Shown here one piece after another: positions 54,817 through 63,432 of a stretch of DNA of 64,000 nt. Within the stretch, counting starts at the first letter, position 1. The number at the start of each line of letters is the position of its first letter. The translations under genes were made by a program, and so were the position numbers. The notes beneath the pieces were generated by a model. It was not told the origin of the DNA. It saw only the letters and a list, made by a program, of their open reading frames with translations, and ran no database searches. Origin of the DNA: Poseidonocella pacifica (GTDB lineage Bacteria > Pseudomonadota > Alphaproteobacteria > Rhodobacterales > Rhodobacteraceae); the NCBI RefSeq assembly GCF_900111875.1, contig NZ_FOJU01000001.1:992001-1056000 (forward strand), given 5' to 3'.

Positions 54817-55623
54817 TTACGCATCGCGATCCATGATCCACTTCACCGCCGGATCGGGAACAAAGCGCCAATTGCGGCGCGGTCCTGCCATGACGTTGAG
54901 ATAATACATCTCAAATCCGTAAGGCGCGCCACAGGGATGATGCCCGCGCGGCACAAGAACGACATCCCCGTTTGCCACGGCCATCGTCTCATCAAGTGAG
55001 CCGTCATCGGTATAGACCCGCTGAACCCCGAAACCCGTCGCCGGATTGAGACGGTGATAATAAGTTTCCTCGAGATACGTGATCCGGGGAAAATCGTCTT
55101 CGTCATGGCGGTGGCTGGGATACGAAGACCAGTGACCGGCGGGGGTAAATACCTCCGTGACCAGCAAAGAGTCGCAGTAGTCCTCATTCTCCATGGCGAT
55201 GTTGTTGATAAAGCGCGTGTTGGTACCCTTGCCGCGTTCGGTCAGGGAAATGCCTTCTGGCCCGATACGCCGCGCCGGATGCCCTCCCCGCCCCGGAGCC
55301 GAGCAAACGGCAATGGTGCAATCGGTCGTCGCCACGGCGCGCCAATCGCTCCCGTCCGGCAGGTACAGGCAGTGGGGTGGGCTCTTCTCGAACACATTCA
55401 TTCGATCCCCCAATTCCCCCCAATCCCGGCTTGCCCCGGTGATCTTGGCTTTCCCCTCCACCATCACGAGGATCACTTCCCGGCTTTCCGTCACGCCGCT
55501 GGCGCTTTCCCCAGCCCGCAGCCGGTAGAGGGAAAACCCAACATAGCGCCAACCGGCGGTTTCGGGCGTGATCCTGTGGACCTCACCATGAGTGCCGAAT
55601 GGCTTCTGCAACAGGTGGCTCAT
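54817..55623 (-). CDS. iolB: 5-deoxy-glucuronate isomerase
   Basis: IolB isomerises 5-deoxy-D-glucuronate to 2-deoxy-5-keto-D-gluconate in myo-inositol breakdown. The 268-residue product is a double cupin with the metal-binding HRHDEDDFPRITYLEETYYH in the second half and GDVVLVPRGHHP. The start ATG 55623 overlaps the iolE stop (ATGA) and has GGAGG 7 bases upstream; ATG 55629 is two residues longer. It is the last gene of iolC-D-E-B on this strand. Confidence 0.94.
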   Translation of the reverse strand: MSHLLQKPFGTHGEVHRITPETAGWRYVGFSLYRLRAGESASGVTESREVILVMVEGKAKITGASRDWGELGDRMNVFEKSPPHCLYLPDGSDWRAVATTDCTIAVCSAPGRGGHPARRIGPEGISLTERGKGTNTRFINNIAMENEDYCDSLLVTEVFTPAGHWSSYPSHRHDEDDFPRITYLEETYYHRLNPATGFGVQRVYTDDGSLDETMAVANGDVVLVPRGHHPCGAPYGFEMYYLNVMAGPRRNWRFVPDPAVKWIMDRDA

Positions 55624-56546
55624 GCGCATTCCTCCGCTGGGGATGTATCGACCTCAAGCCCATAGCGGGCGCAGAGGTCTCGAATCGTATCATAGCCCAG
55701 CTTGGACGCTTCATAGGGAGAGACCTTGGCCGGGTCCTGCTCCGCTTCGACGACAATCCACCCTTCGTACCCCATCGAGGCCAACTGCTTCGTTACCGCT
55801 GCAAAATCGATGGAGCCTTCTGGATCGCCCGGAACAGTAAAGGCGCCGGCAATCACCGCGTCGAGGAAGGACCAGTCCTTTGCCCGGGCTTCGGCGGCCA
55901 CATCCTTGCGGAGGTCCTTGTAGTGGACATGAAGAATGCGATCCCCCCACTTGTCGAGCGTACCGAGCAGATCCCCACCCCCGAACACCAGATGCCCGGT
56001 GTCATAGAGCAAGGTTACCTCAGGCGAGCTGCCCCCCATCAGGCGGTCGATATCCTCCTGATCCTCGATAAAGGCCCCCATATGATGGTGATACGCAAGC
56101 GGCAGACCCTTGTCCGTCATCCATTTGGCAAGTTCAGAGAGCTTGCCCGCATAGGTCCGCACCTCATCCGCCGAAAGCTTGGGGCGATTGTTGACCGGGA
56201 TCGTCCTGTCACCCTGCACGGTGTTGGAGCACTCGGCATAGACGAGACAGGGCGCGCCAAGCGCGGCGAATTGTTCGACCTGCTCTGCGATTGCGGCCTT
56301 TTCCGTCTCGACGTCATTGATCAGCAGATTGCCCGAACACCACCCCCCACAAAGCGCGGTGTCGTATTCCGCCAGATAGCGCCGAAGGCCTTTGGTGTCC
56401 TGCGGCATCCTGCGCCCGCGTTCGACCCCAGTATAGCCGATCTCGCGCGCTTCGCGCAGCGCCTGTTCCATGGTGTAGGCCGCGGTAAGGTCCGGCAGGT
56501 CATCATTCTGCCACGCTATGGGGGAGATACCGATCTTGACGGTCAT
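55620..56546 (-). CDS. iolE: Myo-inosose-2 dehydratase
   Basis: IolE removes water from scyllo-inosose. The 308-residue product is a TIM-barrel of the xylose-isomerase-like (AP endonuclease family 2) type, with the IolE opening VKIGISPIAWQNDDLPDL, YTGVERGRRMPQDTKGL and the metal-site segments YHHHMGAFIEDQEDIDRL, LLYDTGHLVFGGGD and VVEAEQDPAKVSPYEASKLG. ATG 56546 is used; upstream frame sequence is not conserved. It is coupled to iolB downstream and lies 56 bases after iolD. Confidence 0.95.
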   Translation of the reverse strand: MTVKIGISPIAWQNDDLPDLTAAYTMEQALREAREIGYTGVERGRRMPQDTKGLRRYLAEYDTALCGGWCSGNLLINDVETEKAAIAEQVEQFAALGAPCLVYAECSNTVQGDRTIPVNNRPKLSADEVRTYAGKLSELAKWMTDKGLPLAYHHHMGAFIEDQEDIDRLMGGSSPEVTLLYDTGHLVFGGGDLLGTLDKWGDRILHVHYKDLRKDVAAEARAKDWSFLDAVIAGAFTVPGDPEGSIDFAAVTKQLASMGYEGWIVVEAEQDPAKVSPYEASKLGYDTIRDLCARYGLEVDTSPAEECA

Positions 56547-56602
56547 GGTCTCTGGGTCTTTCCAAATAGGCTGACAAGGTTTGTAGCGGATATGGGCGCT
56601 CG

Positions 56603-58429
56603 CTAGTTGAGCGCACGCTCCTTCAGGCGGTCTTCGTAGGCGGCGCGCTTCTCGCGTACCTCTTCGCGCTCCGAAACTTCCGGCACGGCAACATCCCACC
56701 AGTGACCTCCGTGAGGTGTGCTCGGATAGGGATCCGTATCGATCACGATGACGAAAGGGCCTGCTGCGCATTTCGCGCGGGTGAGCGCGTCTTCCAACTC
56801 ATCAATGCTATCGACGTGAAGGGCCGCAGCCCCCATGGAAGCGGCATGTGCCGCAAAGTCGATATTGGCGGGATTGACGTGGTGGGAATGGGCAAGGAGG
56901 TTGTTGAACTCAGCGCCACCGGTGCCCATTTGCAGCCGGTTGATGCAGCCATATCCCCGGTTGTCCGTAATCACGACGGTCATGTCGAGGCCAAGCATCA
57001 CGGCGGTGGCCAGTTCGGAATTGGCCATCATGTAAGACCCATCCCCTACCATGCAAACCACATCCCGGTCAGGTTCAGCCATCTTGATGCCCATGGCACC
57101 TGCAACCTCATAGCCCATGCAGGAATATCCGTATTCCATGTGGTATCCACCCGGACGCGGCGCTTTCCAAAGCTTGTGCAATTCGCCCGGCATTGTGCCC
57201 GCTGCGGACATGACGACCGTATCGACGCCGCTGCTCCGCTGCACCGCGCCGATGACCTGCTGATCGGTGGGCAGCGCATTCGGCACCGGCTTGGATCGCG
57301 CGGTCAGAGGGTCGACGGACGCAAACCATTCATCCTTCAACTCAGCCCGAGGCGCTTCGAAACGCCGCCCGCCCAGAGCGAGGCTGAGCGCCTCCAGACC
57401 CGCCAATGCATCACAACAAAGCGGCTCTGCTCCGTGCTTCATCGCGTCGTAGGCCGCCACGTTCAGTGATACGAGTCGAGGGTTGCGGAAAAGATTCCAA
57501 GACCCTGTGGTGAAATCCTGAAACCGCGTTCCCACACCAAGTAAAAGATCCGCCTCGGCACAGATGATGTTGGCGGAGGACGATCCGGTCACCCCGACTG
57601 GTCCGAAGTTCAGCGGATGATCCCACGCAACTGCTGACTTGCCGGCCTGAGTCTCGACGACGGGGATCCGGTGCGTCTCACAGAAGATCCGCAGGGCCTC
57701 GGTCGCGCCGGAGAAATGAACACCCCCGCCCGCCACGACGACGGGCTTCTTGGCCGAAAGCAGCATTCCCGCCACCCGGTCAACCTCCTGCGGATCGGCT
57801 GCCGGCCTGCGTACGCGCCATACCCGCGCCTCAAAGAAACTTTCCGGCCAGTCATAGGCCTCTGCCTGCACATCCTGACAAAACGACAGGCACACCGGCC
57901 CGCATTCCGCAGGGTCCGTCATCACTCGAAAAGCGCGGGGCAAGGCCGTCAGAAGGATCTCGGGCCGGGTGATCCGGTCGAAGTAACGCGTGACCGGACG
58001 AAAGCAGTCATTCGCGGAGATTGTGCCGTCTTCGAAATCCTCGATCTGTTGCAGAACGGGATCGGGCCCGCGTCCCGCAAAGACGTCCCCCGGAATAAGC
58101 AGCAACGGCAGCCGGTTCACATGGGCCAAGGCGGCCGCCGTCACCATGTTTGTCGCGCCGGGCCCGATCGAGGACGTGACCGCCATCGCCCTTCTGCGCC
58201 CGAGCTGTTTGGCATAGGCGATTGCGGCATGTGCCATCGTCTGTTCGTTCTGTCCCCGGTAGGTCTGAATGGCATCGCGTTCGGCATGGAGCGCCTCACC
58301 GATCCCCGCCACGTTCCCGTGGCCAAAGATCGCCCAGATCCCGGCGAGAAACGGCTCGCCCTCTTCGTTGAGTTGCGCCGCGAGGTATCTCACCATGGCC
58401 TGAGCGGCCGTCAGTCTGATCGTTGTCAT
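56603..58429 (-). CDS. iolD: 3D-(3,5/4)-trihydroxycyclohexane-1,2-dione hydrolase
   Basis: IolD opens the cyclohexane ring of the inositol intermediate to 5-deoxy-glucuronate. The 608-residue product is a thiamine-diphosphate enzyme like acetolactate synthase: N-terminal pyrimidine domain with GIWAIFGHGNVAGIGEAL, the middle domain, and the thiamine motif GDGSYMMANSELATAV to ITDNRGYGCINRLQ. ATG 58429 has AGGAGG upstream and overlaps the iolC stop. Complete. Confidence 0.96.
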   Translation of the reverse strand: MTTIRLTAAQAMVRYLAAQLNEEGEPFLAGIWAIFGHGNVAGIGEALHAERDAIQTYRGQNEQTMAHAAIAYAKQLGRRRAMAVTSSIGPGATNMVTAAALAHVNRLPLLLIPGDVFAGRGPDPVLQQIEDFEDGTISANDCFRPVTRYFDRITRPEILLTALPRAFRVMTDPAECGPVCLSFCQDVQAEAYDWPESFFEARVWRVRRPAADPQEVDRVAGMLLSAKKPVVVAGGGVHFSGATEALRIFCETHRIPVVETQAGKSAVAWDHPLNFGPVGVTGSSSANIICAEADLLLGVGTRFQDFTTGSWNLFRNPRLVSLNVAAYDAMKHGAEPLCCDALAGLEALSLALGGRRFEAPRAELKDEWFASVDPLTARSKPVPNALPTDQQVIGAVQRSSGVDTVVMSAAGTMPGELHKLWKAPRPGGYHMEYGYSCMGYEVAGAMGIKMAEPDRDVVCMVGDGSYMMANSELATAVMLGLDMTVVITDNRGYGCINRLQMGTGGAEFNNLLAHSHHVNPANIDFAAHAASMGAAALHVDSIDELEDALTRAKCAAGPFVIVIDTDPYPSTPHGGHWWDVAVPEVSEREEVREKRAAYEDRLKERALN

Positions 58430-60336
58430 GCTGCGTCCTCCTGCCGGTTTGCGCGGGCGTTGTCCCAGATTTCGCAAAGCCGGGTATAGTTGTCTTTCAT
58501 GGTGATGACGGCCAACTCATCGCTGATGGTCCCCGCCATCCACGCCTTTGCCGCGGCGCCAAAGATCGTACGCCCGACGGCGAAACCCTTGACCAGCTCG
58601 AACTTCGCAGCCACCTCGAAACTCTGTGCAAGCGCCGCTTCGTCCGCAGCAAGCCCCAGAACGACGATGCCCCGGGTATGCCGGTCATGCGCTTCGATCG
58701 CGGCGCACGCGGCGCCCCATCCGGCCTCGGTTCGCATCGGCTCCAGCTTCCACCAATCGGGATAGACACCAAGTTCGTAAAACCGGTGGATGATCTGGGC
58801 CGTGGTGCCATCGTCCACCGGTGCGACCTTGGACGGGATGACCTCAAGCAGGAATTCAAGCCGATTGCGACGTGCGGCTTGAAAAAGCCGCGAGACGGTT
58901 GCTTCCTGAGCGGCCCGCGTTTCCGCGTCATCATCCGGATGATAGAAGCACAGGCACTTGACCACATGCTCCGACGGCCATTCCGCCAAACCGCCATAAT
59001 CCGGGCCGATCTCCGGCTCCAGTGTCAGCGGTCTGGAACCCGGCCATTCAACGGGGCGGCCAATCCACAGCCCCTGTCCCGCCGCGCGGTGCAAGGCGCG
59101 GCGACCAAGCCGGTGGTCGCAAAGCAAGCCATATCCTTGGCGCCCTGCCGCAACCCCTGCGCAAGCATCAAGGCATAGCTCCTTGAAACGTCCGATTTTT
59201 TCAGGATTCGCGCCCTCAATCTCTTCCATCTGGATGCGGTGATCAAAGGCGAAGACGCGCATGCTCGACCAATCCCCCTTGCGGTTCGTAGACCAGTGAA
59301 TCTGTTCCAACTCCGGATCATGGCGCAGGGCCGGCGTCTTTACCCCCCGCGACAAGAAGAACTGAAGCTCTTCCCACGAAGGATAAGCCGGTGTGCACCC
59401 GTGACGGCTGACGGCAAAGGCACCGCAGGCATTCGCGTATTTGAGGGCCGTCGGCCAATCTTCCCCGTCGAGCCAGCCCTTCAGCAAGCCCGACATGAAC
59501 CCGTCTCCCGCACCCAGCACGTTGAAGACTTCGATGGGGAAACCGGGGCCTGTCTGACCATCGTCGAGGCTTTCAGGGATCGGGCCCTCGAACGCCGCCG
59601 CCCCCGCCGCGCCGCGTTTGCACACAAGAACCGCGTCACTCACCGCCCGAACCGCGCGGAGTGCCGCAACCGTATCGGTGGTACCGCCCGCAATGTGGAA
59701 TTCCTCTTCAGTGCCCACGATCAGATCAAAGAGGTGCAAAGTCGATTGCAGCTTGGCCGTGACTTCCGGGGAGGCGATGAAGCGGTTCTCCCCGTCGCCG
59801 TGCCCTGACAAGCCCCAGAGATTGGGGCGATAGTCGATATCCAGCGCGGTGCGTGCGCCGTTCTTGCGTGCCAGGTGAAGCGCGCGTAGCACGGCGTTTT
59901 CGGTTCGCGCATTGCTCAGGTGCGTGCCCGTCGCGACAACGGAGCGGGCGCGGGCGATAAATGCCTCGTCCACATCCGCTTCGCAAAGGGCCATGTCCGC
60001 GCAATTCTCCCGGTAGAAGATCAGCGGAAACTGATCCTCGTCTCGGATCCCCAAGAGGACAAGCGCAGTCAGGCGTTCGGGGTCGGTGACAACACCGGTC
60101 GTATCGACCCCTTCCCGCGCGAGTTCCTCGCGCAGGAAGCGGCCCATATGCTCATCCCCGACGCGGGTGAGTAGCGCAGAGCGAAGCCCGAGCCGCGCCG
60201 TACCCGTCGCCATGTTGGTGGGCGATCCGCCCACGTATTTCTCAAAGGACCGCATGTCCTCCAGACGTCCACCCACCTGCGCACCATAAAGGTCAACCGA
60301 AGAGCGTCCGATGGTGATCAGATCGAGATCGGTCAT
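58426..60336 (-). CDS. iolC: 5-dehydro-2-deoxygluconokinase fused to DUF2090 aldolase-like domain
   Basis: Residues 1-335 are a PfkB-type kinase that phosphorylates 2-deoxy-5-keto-D-gluconate, with YVGGSPTNMATGTARLG and the catalytic NVLGAGDGFMSGLLKGW. Residues from about 355 to 636 form a DUF2090 domain (VFAFDHRIQMEEIEGANPEK, CDHRLGRRALHRAAGQG), a class I aldolase-like fold that may cleave the phosphorylated product, replacing a separate IolJ. The fusion is known in proteobacteria. ATG 60336 has GGGGGA upstream; the longer frame upstream is not conserved. Coupled to iolD (ATGA). Confidence 0.94.
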   Translation of the reverse strand: MTDLDLITIGRSSVDLYGAQVGGRLEDMRSFEKYVGGSPTNMATGTARLGLRSALLTRVGDEHMGRFLREELAREGVDTTGVVTDPERLTALVLLGIRDEDQFPLIFYRENCADMALCEADVDEAFIARARSVVATGTHLSNARTENAVLRALHLARKNGARTALDIDYRPNLWGLSGHGDGENRFIASPEVTAKLQSTLHLFDLIVGTEEEFHIAGGTTDTVAALRAVRAVSDAVLVCKRGAAGAAAFEGPIPESLDDGQTGPGFPIEVFNVLGAGDGFMSGLLKGWLDGEDWPTALKYANACGAFAVSRHGCTPAYPSWEELQFFLSRGVKTPALRHDPELEQIHWSTNRKGDWSSMRVFAFDHRIQMEEIEGANPEKIGRFKELCLDACAGVAAGRQGYGLLCDHRLGRRALHRAAGQGLWIGRPVEWPGSRPLTLEPEIGPDYGGLAEWPSEHVVKCLCFYHPDDDAETRAAQEATVSRLFQAARRNRLEFLLEVIPSKVAPVDDGTTAQIIHRFYELGVYPDWWKLEPMRTEAGWGAACAAIEAHDRHTRGIVVLGLAADEAALAQSFEVAAKFELVKGFAVGRTIFGAAAKAWMAGTISDELAVITMKDNYTRLCEIWDNARANRQEDAA

Positions 60337-60337
60337 A

Positions 60338-61159
60338 TCACACCGTCCCCCCAAGTGAGCCCTCGAGTTGCGCAATCTCCTGACCGCCGGCCATGAGATC
60401 CTGCAACGCTTCGGGCGTGATTTCCCCACGGGTCGCGGTTCCGAGGGTCTTGCCACGGTTAAGTACCGTAAAACGGTCACCAACTGCCAGCGCATGCCGG
60501 ACGTTGTGCGAGATAAACACGACGCCCACACCCTGTTTGCGCACCCGGTCGATTGTGGCCAGAACGTTGGATGTCTGGCGCACCCCGAGCGCGGATGTCG
60601 GCTCATCGAGGATCAGCACACGCGCGCCGAAAAAAACCGCGCGGGCGATCGCTACTGTCTGACGCTCCCCCCCCGAGAGGGTGCCCACGGCCTGATCGGG
60701 ACCGCGAAGATTGATCCCCATCTTGCGCATTTCCTCGACCGCCGCCTCATTCATCGCGGCGGTATCCATGCGCTTCAAGGGGCCCTTCCCGATGGTGGGT
60801 TCGCGCCCCATGAAGAAATTGCGCGCAACGCTCATGAGCGGGATCATGGCAAGGTCCTGAAACACAGTGGCAATACCGGCTTCCATTGCGTCGCGCGGGC
60901 TGGAGAAATCCATCGGCTTGCCGTCGATCGTGATGGTGCCGTGAGTTGGTTTGTGGACCCCTGACATCGTCTTGATGAAGGTCGATTTCCCCGCGCCGTT
61001 GTCGCCCAGAAGGCAGTGGCACTCCCCGGGGCGGACGTCAAAGCTTACGCCCGCCAGTGCGATGATGTTGCCGAAGTGCTTTTCTATATCGCGCATCTCG
61101 ACGATAGGCTGAGTTTGCGCAACCGGATCGCCGTGGTGAAATGTGGTGTCATGAGTCAT
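60338..61159 (-). CDS. Sugar-type ABC transporter ATP-binding protein (probable inositol)
   Basis: The 273-residue product is a single ABC domain, as in the Frc/inositol type rather than the doubled RbsA type. Motifs: [13 protein letters not shown] (Walker A), the signature [16 protein letters not shown], Walker [17 protein letters not shown] and the switch [13 protein letters not shown] 61159 has GGGGAG 9 bases upstream. It lies 2 bases after the permease and 1 base before iolC, so transport and catabolic genes form one transcription unit. Inositol as substrate is inferred from context; relatives in rhizobia are called IatA. Confidence 0.92.
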   Translation of the reverse strand: MTHDTTFHHGDPVAQTQPIVEMRDIEKHFGNIIALAGVSFDVRPGECHCLLGDNGAGKSTFIKTMSGVHKPTHGTITIDGKPMDFSSPRDAMEAGIATVFQDLAMIPLMSVARNFFMGREPTIGKGPLKRMDTAAMNEAAVEEMRKMGINLRGPDQAVGTLSGGERQTVAIARAVFFGARVLILDEPTSALGVRQTSNVLATIDRVRKQGVGVVFISHNVRHALAVGDRFTVLNRGKTLGTATRGEITPEALQDLMAGGQEIAQLEGSLGGTV

Positions 61160-61161
61160 CT

Positions 61162-62265
61162 TCAGCGCTCCCCGGTGACTTGCTTGCGGATGTAGTTGTT
61201 GAACAGCACCGCGATCAGAAGCATCCCGCCCAGGAAGATCTGAAACCAGTCCTGATCGAAATTGGTGTATGTCAGACCTATGGTGACCATGCCAAAGATG
61301 ATCGCCCCGAAGAAGGCCCCGATTGCCGACCCATAGCCACCCGTCAGCAGGCACCCGCCAATAACCGCCGCGATGATCGCTTCGAACTCTTTCATGAAGC
61401 CACGCCGCGCGTCGGTTGAGCCGGAGTCCATGACCGTGATGATGGCGACAAGCGCGCCGCACATCGCAGCAAACATGAACAGGGAAATCTTCACCTTGCG
61501 CACCGGCACACCGGAGTTGGAGGCCGCCGTCCGGTCCCCGCCGCTGGCAAAGACCCAGTTGCCCTGCGGCGTACGAAGCAGAACGTATGTCGCCACGAGA
61601 GCAAGACCGATGAACCACAGGATTTCCACTGGAATACCGGGTATCTTGGGACGTCCGTTCTTGAAGGTTTCCACAAGCCCCGCTTCGGCGAGCCAGAGGA
61701 ACAGCGGGCCGAACGCATCGCCCGAAAAGAACGGCGCAAGCCAGTCCCCTTCGACCGCGTCGCGAACGCCCCGAAGCTGTGTCGAGCCGCCCGAGGCAAG
61801 CTTCAGCCCTACAAGCGACGCACCACGCAGGACGAAGAGAAAGGCCAACGTGACGATGAATGACGGAAGGCCAGTCTTGAGAACAATGGTCCCGTTGACC
61901 GCGCCGATCCCCGCGGCAACCGCCAGCGTCAGGGGAATTGCGAGAATGAGAGGCAGGCCGAAGGTTACGGTGCAGGCCCCGAAAATCAGCCCCGCGAACG
62001 CCACCATAGACCCGATGGAGAGGTCAAATTCCCCGCCGATCATGAGCATGGCCGCGCCGATCGCAAGAATGCCCAGTTGGGCCGCGGGCGTCATGAAGTT
62101 CATGATGCCCGACAGTGTGAACATTGAACTGTCGGCCGTGATCGCGAAGAAAACCGTGACGAGTATGACGCCGGCAATCGCGCCCAGCTCCGGCCGCTTG
62201 ATGAGGCGCGCGCCAATTCCCTCGCGCTTCAGCCGTTCATCCGGAATAATCCCAGTGGTATCCAT
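61162..62265 (-). CDS. Sugar-type ABC transporter permease (probable inositol)
   Basis: The 367-residue product is an RbsC-like permease with about ten membrane helices and the family signatures [30 protein letters not shown]-type opening (residues ~75-95) and [20 protein letters not shown] near the end. An unusually long extracellular-side loop (about residues 165-220, [20 protein letters not shown]) lies mid-protein. GGAGGGG precedes the ATG. A strong hairpin separates it from the binding-protein gene. Substrate by context is inositol; the rhizobial counterpart is IatP. Confidence 0.92.
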   Translation of the reverse strand: MDTTGIIPDERLKREGIGARLIKRPELGAIAGVILVTVFFAITADSSMFTLSGIMNFMTPAAQLGILAIGAAMLMIGGEFDLSIGSMVAFAGLIFGACTVTFGLPLILAIPLTLAVAAGIGAVNGTIVLKTGLPSFIVTLAFLFVLRGASLVGLKLASGGSTQLRGVRDAVEGDWLAPFFSGDAFGPLFLWLAEAGLVETFKNGRPKIPGIPVEILWFIGLALVATYVLLRTPQGNWVFASGGDRTAASNSGVPVRKVKISLFMFAAMCGALVAIITVMDSGSTDARRGFMKEFEAIIAAVIGGCLLTGGYGSAIGAFFGAIIFGMVTIGLTYTNFDQDWFQIFLGGMLLIAVLFNNYIRKQVTGER

Positions 62266-62296
62266 GTTAATCCCCTCCCCCTATCTTCAGACAAAC

Positions 62297-62331
62297 GGGG
62301 GCCGTGGCGCGGCGTTTGCGCCACGGCCCCC
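62297..62331 (-). other. Strong intercistronic hairpin between binding-protein and permease genes
   Basis: A perfect 14-bp G+C-rich stem (62297-62310 with 62318-62331) and a 7-base loop lies in the 95 bases between the two genes. There is no good T tract. Its likely role is to lower read-through into the permease and protect the upstream message, giving an excess of binding protein. Confidence 0.75.
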
Positions 62332-62360
62332 GAACTCTCACAACGTCATTTCTCAGATGG

Positions 62361-63287
62361 TTAGCGGATGCCTTGAGCCGAAAGCTCGACCACCTGCGCC
62401 GCTTTGTCGGTGGTGATCAGGTTCGGGCCAGAAGGCACGTTGCCGCCGGGCACCAGCCCGTAGCTTGCGTTCATCGCAAGGAACACAACCGGCAAATACC
62501 CTTGCAGGAATTGCTGTTGGTCGATGGCGAAAGCCGCGTTGCCCGCGGCGACATCCTCGAGGAAGCCCGCAGAGAGATCGAAACTCGCGACATTGACTTC
62601 ACCGGTGCGGCCCACGGCTTCGACGGCCGCGACGGCAGGTTCGCCCACGAGCGATGCGCCAAGCCCCATGACCGTGTCGATATCGGGGTTGGAATCGAGC
62701 GCGGCCTGAACCTTCGCCTGGACTTCTGCGGGATCGTTCTGGGTCGGGATGACTTCAACCGAACCGCCAAAGCCTTCGGCAAACCCTTCGCAGCGCAGAT
62801 CGAGAGAGACGTTTCCGACCTCCTGGTTCACGCAGATGCCGGTCGTACCGCCCATCTCTGCCAGCTTTTCGCCAGCGACCTTACCGGCAGTGAACTCATC
62901 CTGACCGACGTGCAGCAGCGCGCCCAGTTCCTTGGAGATGTCGGAGCCCGAGTTCATCGAGATGACCGGAATACCTGCCTCAACCGCGCGGCGGATTGAC
63001 GGGCCAAGCGCATCGGCATCGGGTATGGAGACGACAAGCCCGTCCGGTTCCTGATTGACGGCGGCATCAATGAGCTGGCTCATCTGCACCATGTCAAAAG
63101 TTTCGGGGGAGCGGAATTCCACGTTCGCACCAGTGTGCTTGGCGGCCATATCCACGCCATTCTTTACCACCGACCAGAACGGATCGTTCGCCTGACCATG
63201 TGCCACGACGAGAATATCCTGCGCAATCGCGGGCCCACCTACGGCGATGCCTGCCACCAGCGCGGCGGTTTTCATAAGTCTATCCAT
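62361..63287 (-). CDS. Sugar-type ABC transporter substrate-binding protein (probable inositol)
   Basis: The 308-residue product has a signal peptide (MKTAALVAGIAVGGPAIAQ) and a type I periplasmic-binding fold of the ribose/inositol class: ILVVAHGQANDPFWSVVKNG, MVQMSQLIDAAVNQEPDGLV, VSIPDADALGPSIRRAV, SMNSGSDISKELGALLHVGQ and DVASGNAAF-type hinge sequence near the end. AGGGAGGAAAC precedes the ATG. It begins the transporter-iol transcription unit, 145 bases after the regulator gene. Context suggests myo-inositol; the rhizobial counterpart is IbpA. Confidence 0.92.
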   Translation of the reverse strand: MDRLMKTAALVAGIAVGGPAIAQDILVVAHGQANDPFWSVVKNGVDMAAKHTGANVEFRSPETFDMVQMSQLIDAAVNQEPDGLVVSIPDADALGPSIRRAVEAGIPVISMNSGSDISKELGALLHVGQDEFTAGKVAGEKLAEMGGTTGICVNQEVGNVSLDLRCEGFAEGFGGSVEVIPTQNDPAEVQAKVQAALDSNPDIDTVMGLGASLVGEPAVAAVEAVGRTGEVNVASFDLSAGFLEDVAAGNAAFAIDQQQFLQGYLPVVFLAMNASYGLVPGGNVPSGPNLITTDKAAQVVELSAQGIR

Positions 63288-63414
63288 GTTTCCTCCCTAG
63301 GAACGTAAGCCGGATCGCCGCCAGAGGCGGCGGCCCTCCCCGGCCGAATTCAGGGTTTCCCCCAGTGATGCCGCAAAGCGACCTTCGTAAACGCTCCGAC
63401 ATCTTTGCATCATT

Positions 63415-63432
63415 ATGGAACGTTTATTCCAT
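63415..63432. promoter_or_regulatory. IolR-type operator candidate
   Basis: ATGGAA-CGTTTA-TTCCAT is a perfect palindrome in its 6-bp arms and fits the GGAA-N6-TTCC motif described for the RpiR-type repressor IolR of Sinorhizobium. It lies 128-145 bases upstream of the binding-protein ATG and directly abuts the stop of the RpiR-family gene. It is a good candidate for inositol-dependent control of the transporter and iol genes. Confidence 0.7.
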
